64,000 bases of DNA, taken from NCBI RefSeq assembly GCF_921293095.1, contig NC_060259.1, positions 23,319,812 through 23,383,811 on the forward strand, in the 5' to 3' direction. The notes beneath the pieces are model-generated. The model was not told the origin of the DNA and made no database searches. It saw nothing but the letters and a program-made list of their open reading frames with translations. Of this stretch, positions 58,586 to 64,000 are shown piece after piece. Source of the DNA: Ischnura elegans (taxonomy: Eukaryota; Arthropoda; Insecta; Odonata; Coenagrionidae). The position numbers and the translations under genes are program-made. Numbering within the stretch: position 1 is the stretch's first letter; the number at the start of each line of letters is the position of its first letter.

Positions 58586-59639
58586 TACCGTTTACCTCGA
58601 AAGCAAAAATTGAATTGACAGAGCGTTCCACATTCAGTTGAAAGTGTGGTGTTATGGACATTCGTTTCCCATGTAGTCTATTCTCCACAAGGCCGGGAGC
58701 GCGGTGTTGTCAATAGTAACATAAAAATTAAATTGCGCTATGAACTGTTCAACACTGTATTCCAATGTAGAATAAGACGCTGCATTCATTGGCGTCAATA
58801 TGTTTTACATAAAATTATATCAAAGGCTATAAAAAAAATTCCATAAATTTACGTTACATGCGTGTATTTTTTTACTTAATTTTCTTCTCGCAATTGTCGA
58901 CAAACTGTTAATTATATTGAATTGAATCCTCTACACGAAGCTCTTCACACTAATATAACTTCGACGGTTTTCACCAATTTTAAATTAATTGAGGAAAAAG
59001 GTAGTCATACCGCTGTAACACCCTTTAGGATAAGAAAATTTGGATTTGTGTGAGGTAAAAAGTAGTCGGCCACTAAAAGACGTTTCTTACGTCGTAGGTG
59101 ATATAATGTGTGTTAAATGTGAAGACAACTGCGATGTTATTATTTTTAGTGAAAAAATCATTTAATTATCTTAATTTTGAAGGGGGTTACAAGTTCCTAA
59201 AAAATATTTAGGCGCCACTGAGCGGAGCTTCTCGCCTTGCCTTGCCAACTCCTTGCGCTCGGAGGGAATCATCTCGGGCGGAAAAGGAGACTTTTGTCCA
59301 TTCGTACCATAATATATGCACTCCTTCGATAAAATCCTGAACAGAGAAAACTCATCCGTTATAACAGCGATGTTTTTATTGCAATGCATTGGTACATGAA
59401 AGCAAGCAAATTTTGAGGGCTAGGAAATTTTTTGGAAACTTTGAAGCGAGTTTCGCCTAGGATCTTTCGGTCTATCCACGGAAACAGAGACTCAAACATC
59501 TCATAATTCGTGCAAAGGACTACCCCCTCTAGTGCATGCCTTTTATAATAGGGCGCTCTGGGTTTTCCCCAAGTCCCATTCATTACATTAAACATCTGCA
59601 AGAGGAGCGACCCCAGCCAAGGGCCAATGGAATAATTAG
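58586..59639. other. No recognisable feature
   Basis: AT-rich. The open stretches at 59171-59652 (minus) lack a known domain. Confidence 0.45.
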
Positions 59640-60931
59640 CAGAGGACCTCACTTTTTCGCTGCATTTTTTTGCAGTGAACGAGTGTTGGATTATAAAAAA
59701 AGGTTCACCGAGTTACCTCGAGATTTTAAAAGACATATACAACACAACCGATATAGAGTATGATACCAGAAGGAGAATTGCGACCACCTGCGACGCCGAA
59801 ATTAAGATCGATTTTTCGAACGTGCGGCACAGTTCGGAGCTTGCTGTAGTCAACGGGGAATACCGTGCTCGACGGACGTTGAAAAGTGAATCTTTTAGCA
59901 AGTGAATTGTGGATAAGATATAATTTATCTAGTGCCACATTTATTCTACATTATATAGCTTAATTTCTTCGCTTTCATTCGATATTTACCGTTGATATGA
60001 TACAAATTGGAAGACTGTGTTTTTCGTCGAAATTTTGTGTTCATGCATGATTATAAAAAAGGATGACCGAGTTACCTCGGGATATTTACGTTGAATTACA
60101 TCAAACGTTTTAAAGTGTTCGTCCAAAAAAATCAGCTACGACCGTTAGCATCAAGCAAAATAAAAGTCGATGTTTTGCCCCGCGCGTAGTGGGCAGCAGC
60201 TCCGGATGGTATGGCATGCTAAATGTATGCAGTATATAGAAGTTCTGTATTCAGTTCATAACTGTCCCTTTGTAGAAATGCCGCTTATTGCTTTATTGCC
60301 TCAGTCTATGAAGGGGTTTTTGGACAGTTGAGGATCGCTTCCCTTCGATATCCGCGCAAACGTTTTCACGAAGTAGCTCGTACGGGGCTTTCCACAAAGG
60401 CTTCTTTCCAATTGGTTGAAAAATATTCTCTTTCACAATTTTACCGAGAAAATTAGTCAGTTTGCCTTCTTGAGTGCGAAAGGATCTCAGTGCATGTGAT
60501 ACGGAAGCGAATAACCAGGGCTTATTTTCCCTATATCGTGAACTTTCAGCGTTGAGACCGAACTACCACTAGTGAAGAATATCTCGGAACGATAAAAAGG
60601 TATGTTTTCAAAGTAATAAATCTCAGGTACGACTAATGATGGGAACACTACCCGATGTTTTTATTTACTGCTCTTATTTTTTTATTCCTAACTATTAAAT
60701 TCAATTAAATGTTCCCTCTCTACTAAAACGGTCCAAATAGTCGATTTTTGTTTTTTTTCTGTCTCACCGAATTCTTAAAAAAAACTCCCTGGATCGATTT
60801 TTCGGGAAAATGTCATTATATTCATGTTTTATAGCCTAAACAAGATTAGTAGGAAAAATATCATCGAGCTAATTATAAAACTATGGAAGATGTGATTTTT
60901 GGCCAGCTTTTTTCGATTTCAGCCCACTGTG
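59640..60931. mobile_element. Transib relic, non-coding
   Basis: 59690-59905 and 60000-60210 match the left TIR sub-blocks (23720-23930 and 24010-24240), including CACCGAGTTACCTCGAGAT and CGACCACCTGCGACGCCGAAATTAAG. The right end, TTTTTCGATTTCAGCCCACTGTG, stops at 60931 and is followed by CGTCG (60932-60936), a fit to the CGNCG target consensus. The outer left end is missing, and no transposase sequence remains. Confidence 0.8.
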
Positions 60932-60936
60932 CGTCG

Positions 60937-61525
60937 TGTGAATGAATGAAGTAGTATATATAATAAAGTAATCTAAACTCTATGTTCATGTGTCTCCCAG
61001 GTACTTACTCGATATATTGCCTGACGTTTCAAGGTCGTTGCTGGTCACTACCTCTTTGGGAATCAGATAAATTTCCGAGAAGGGACGGTATTCATATTTG
61101 TTTATGGAGGAAGAGGGGCTGAAAGTGCTAAAGGTGATGTCATTTTTTCCCCCTTCAGAGCAGAACCCAATTTGTAGCTGATTTTGAGGCCAATGACCCT
61201 ATTTAATTTTTCACATTTTCCTCTCTCCAACGTCTCGCGGATCCGCCGTTGTTTGATGTTTTCACCTTTGCGTCGCTTTTGTTTTCTGGACGCCAACTGC
61301 GTTTACCCAGGTTGCGTGTTCTGTCCCTGCCGACTTTATGGGTTTTCCATGAGGAATAGAGTGGTTATGTTCTGCTAATGGAGTTTGAACAAAGCGAACG
61401 TTTTCGTCGATATATTTTTTGTCACAGAATAGGCACCATATCTTGCCTTGGGCGATACATCGGAATATCAGAAAATATCGCGACATTTAAATATACCTGG
61501 GATCTGATATATGGTTTTCACGTTA
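60937..61525. other. No recognisable feature
   Basis: No gene or repeat boundary is supported. Confidence 0.5.
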
Positions 61526-62610
61526 TTACATCTACAAACTACCCCGCAAGCCGACTAAAAGGCGTGTGGCTGGAGATGTTAGGACACCAGTCGTTTAAAC
61601 ATAAAAAGGAAATGATAAATTTCGATTAGCATTTATTAAAGTCCTTCATGGTTTGGGAGAAAAACGAATTCCCAAGTCTATCCGTTCGGCTAAATATCTC
61701 TCTTAATTTATCGCTTCTGTGTGACCTGGAAATATGGTGGGGTTCTGATATTATGTTCTCCGAGTAGCTCTCAAAAATATCTATTTTCAATTGTCCAAGT
61801 ATTCTATGCCTAGCGCGCAGCCTCCTACTAGCAGTCTTCAGCGGCTACCAGCCTAATTCGCTTACGATCTGAATAACGCTGTCTATACGCCCGCAGCAAT
61901 TTTTGACGAATCGTGCAGCTTCCCTTTCATTGTATAAAGTTCACGGATTAAGTCTTTATGTACCGGATCCCATATGCATGCTGTATATTCAAGGTGCAGT
62001 CTGACGAGCGCGATATAGCACCTTTCTCTAACTTTCTCATCCGAAAATCCTCCCTAAATACATTTGACGAATCCTAATCTCTTTAGGGCTATGATGCGAA
62101 CATTTAAATGTGTTCACCACGAGAGGTTCGAGGTTATCGTAACTCCCAGGTACTTCACTTCGTCTATTGCCTTTCTTTAACACCATCCACAGCTTAAACA
62201 TGGTTATAGTGGGACGAACTCTGCAAAACATGTACCGTCGTGCATTTGCTCAGATTAAGTTCGAGTCCCCACTCTTGGCTCCACAAATGAACGTTGTTTA
62301 AGTCCGATGATAGAATTTCGTAGTCAGAGTGATCACTAATTTCGTGATAGATGACAGCGTCGTCAGCAAATAAACGTATTTTACTGCTTATGCGGGAGCA
62401 GAGATCATTGATGCATATAATGAACAAAAGGGGGCCGATTACGCTTCCTTGTGGAACGCCTGATGTAACTTTTGCTACATCAGAGTCAACTTCGTCGAGA
62501 ACTACTTGTCGTTTACGATCTCTGAGAAGTCGCGTATCCAGTTTACCACTGTTATTAATAAGTTTGAGTCCCCACTCTTGACTCCACAGATGACGTTGGT
62601 TACCCAATCA
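61526..62610 (-). pseudogene. LINE (Jockey/CR1-type), reverse transcriptase 3' half and tail
   Basis: Minus-strand frame 62607-62194 reads VTSGVPQGSVIGPLLFIICI, then RLFADDAVIYHEI (the catalytic FADD) and HLWSQEWGLELNLSKC. After stops it continues YLGVTITSNLSW, ALKRLGFVKCI, EKVRERCYIALVRLHLEYTA. It ends in a 3' region related to 44022-44425 and the tail GGGTAGTTTGTAGATGTAA at 61526-61545. The phrase HLWSQEWGL occurs twice (about 62275 and 62575), so a short duplication or recombination has replaced the normal sequence upstream of the RT core. The copy is dead. Confidence 0.85.
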
Positions 62611-62819
62611 CCTGATATTGCTTAATTTCAATGTCAATTATCATAAGGAATTCAATAAAAAGTTATCATATTCCGAAATTGAATTTTCAATATTGCCCAG
62701 GCCTGAGGAGAGGAAGAATGCCCTACACTCCACTTGGAATGATGCTGTGTCCTTCACAGTAGGTACTCAGACAATTTCAATTTTTTTAAATGTGGCTTCA
62801 GCATAGTTTAATTGAAAAA

Positions 62820-62985
62820 ATATCGAATGCTTTCCCGGCGTATGCTGGTAATGAAGGATGCTCGGGTTCTCCATTCTCCACAGGGTAGTCTCCTGCATGG
62901 TTTTCGGCAGCCATGACTCATACCCTGAAACGTCGGCAGCAATGGAGGAGATTACCCGGTGAAAAACCCGAGCAGCTTTCACTAC
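62820..62985. repeat. Diverged foldback repeat related to 11514-11736
   Basis: Contains TTCCCGGCGTATGCT (as in the leader of the 11514 element), CTCGGGTT on the left and AACCCGAG on the right. Its arms at about 62858-62892 and 62947-62976 are inverted, with mismatches. The loop contains CATGACTCATACCCTGAAACGT, the counterpart of the CATGACTAAG/GAAACGTTGG stretch of the better copy. Confidence 0.65.
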
Positions 62986-63600
62986 TAGGCTTCAACCCAA
63001 GGTTCTTAAAGTAAAGGTTGCCTCATTCGCGACTCGGGCTCCCATTGGCTTGACGTCACGGTAGACCCAACTTCCAGCGCCATTTCAAATTCTAGCCTTT
63101 CCGCGGGCCTAACTGCTTACCGCAGCGAGTTCTTGAATTTACCCTCTATCGAACACTATTAGCCGAATTTTAAATTGAAGGCCGATTTATGAAAATAATG
63201 ATGATAAGATTTAAAAAAAGATAAATTCGTGTATTCAGACGCCATAATTTCCTGATGAAGTGATGAAATGGGAAGGTGTGCGAGTTGATTCCGTGTCCAC
63301 ACTTCCTTCCTGTAACTCTCAAAACACTGTTTTCCTTGCTACTTCCGCAATATAATTTAAACTTAGATTAATATGGCTGGGAGGAAAATACGCAAAAACC
63401 AAATTAGTTGCTTCAAAAAATTACAGTTCTGCAACTTTTTAAATAGAAATTATGCTCGTTTTCATTCTTCGCCGGGCTTTGAAAATACAGACTGTCCCAA
63501 GGGTCGTGTGTCATTTTTGACCTGTAAATTTAGTAACTTTGCATGGAGCAATGTTCATTAAAATTAGCATATGTACTTATGGGAAAAAGTCCTAAGTTTT
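62986..63600. other. No recognisable feature
   Basis: No gene is supported. The open stretch at 63373-63561 has no recognisable domain. Confidence 0.5.
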
Positions 63601-64000
63601 GTTGAGTGTAAAAAAGTTTTTACAATTTTGACCTTTTGACCTCACAATGTGGGTCCAAACCAAAAATTTCAATTTGCCTTATGGGGTTTCAATGTTTAAA
63701 AAATCGAGATAGAAAAAAGTCTGAATTTCATTGACCAAGATGACTATTCTTAGGTTTTCGGACACGAGAAACCCGAAAATAATACTTTTATTCACAAAAA
63801 TTCAACTGTTGACCCAGTAAGGTCACCGTCAAGGTCACAAAGGTGGCAAAAAGAATAGTATACCAACAAAGGTGTCGATCCATGGGTTTTATAGGGTGCC
63901 CAAGTCATTGGTAAAGTCCAAAAACCCTTATTATTCACTAATTGACCTCCGAGGGTCACAATGGGGGTCAAAGGTCATAGAGTTAAACGTCGGGCCATCA
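63601..64000. promoter_or_regulatory. Cluster of AGGTCA half sites
   Basis: Paired half sites: TGACCT with 2-bp spacing at 63629-63642, AGGTCA twice at 63820-63837 (the second as TCAAGGTCA), TGACCT and GGGTCA at 63943-63958, and a perfect direct repeat with 1-bp spacing, GGGTCAAAGGTCA, at 63965-63977. AGGTCA is the binding half site of nuclear receptors. Whether this is regulatory or the end of an unlisted transposon with AGGTCA subterminal repeats cannot be told. Confidence 0.35.

Noticed and set aside
1-64000. CRISPR arrays, bacterial operons, riboswitches, rRNA
   Set aside because: No regularly spaced repeats with unique spacers, no Shine-Dalgarno-linked gene strings and no rRNA core motifs were seen. 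The content is eukaryotic mobile DNA.

Overview
The window looks like repeat-dominated nuclear DNA from an arthropod, probably an insect. It is AT-rich, has no operon-like coding, contains spliceosomal exon signals and short degraded reading frames, and holds RTE-type and Jockey/CR1-type non-LTR retrotransposons, Penelope-like, Transib, PIF/Harbinger and hAT elements and tRNA-derived SINEs. The 3' tail ending near a TAGTATGTAGATG-type sequence is, from general knowledge, common in hemimetabolous insects. The species cannot be fixed from the sequence. No complete housekeeping gene is recognisable.

Layout. 1-21.6 kb: two inverted repeat arms (1-1292 and 19815-21588) face each other. Between them lie two RTE fragments (2.5-6.3 kb), a LINE tail, a complete tRNA-derived SINE with target-site duplication (8330-8632), a near-perfect 94-bp-arm hairpin element (11514-11736), a 1.5-kb solo LTR (12749-14258), and a Penelope-like remnant with an open GIY-YIG endonuclease frame whose left arm is split by a 198-bp hAT MITE (16.1-17.2 kb). 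23.3-27.4 kb: a complete Transib-type DNA transposon of 4123 bp with about 1-kb terminal inverted repeats, CGCCG target duplication, and an uninterrupted 285-codon frame. This frame joins the N-terminal and C-terminal parts of a RAG1-like transposase and lacks the middle. 28-34 kb: duplicated AT-rich repeats, LINE fragments and tRNA-like SINE heads. 34.1-37.3 kb: a tandemly duplicated genomic unit that carries two 114-bp, phase-1 symmetric exons and a likely terminal exon with AATAAA. This is the best candidate for a host gene. 39.4-40.4, 57.1-57.4 and 59.6-60.9 kb: older Transib relics. 45.9-54.9 kb: a second inverted-arm pair enclosing a nearly full-length, frameshifted RTE, itself split by a 3154-bp PIF/Harbinger element with a TCA duplication. 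58-64 kb: Jockey/CR1-type LINE fragments, a second hairpin relic, and a cluster of AGGTCA half sites at the right edge.

How the parts relate. Most of the annotated DNA is mobile DNA, and the nesting gives relative ages: Harbinger is younger than the RTE it splits, and the hAT MITE is younger than the Penelope arm it splits. The Transib element is the youngest large insertion by the near-identity of its two 1-kb ends. The most interesting objects are the internally deleted Transib transposase, the tandem symmetric exons encoding a peptide with two N-glycosylation sequons per repeat, and the large inverted-arm structures.
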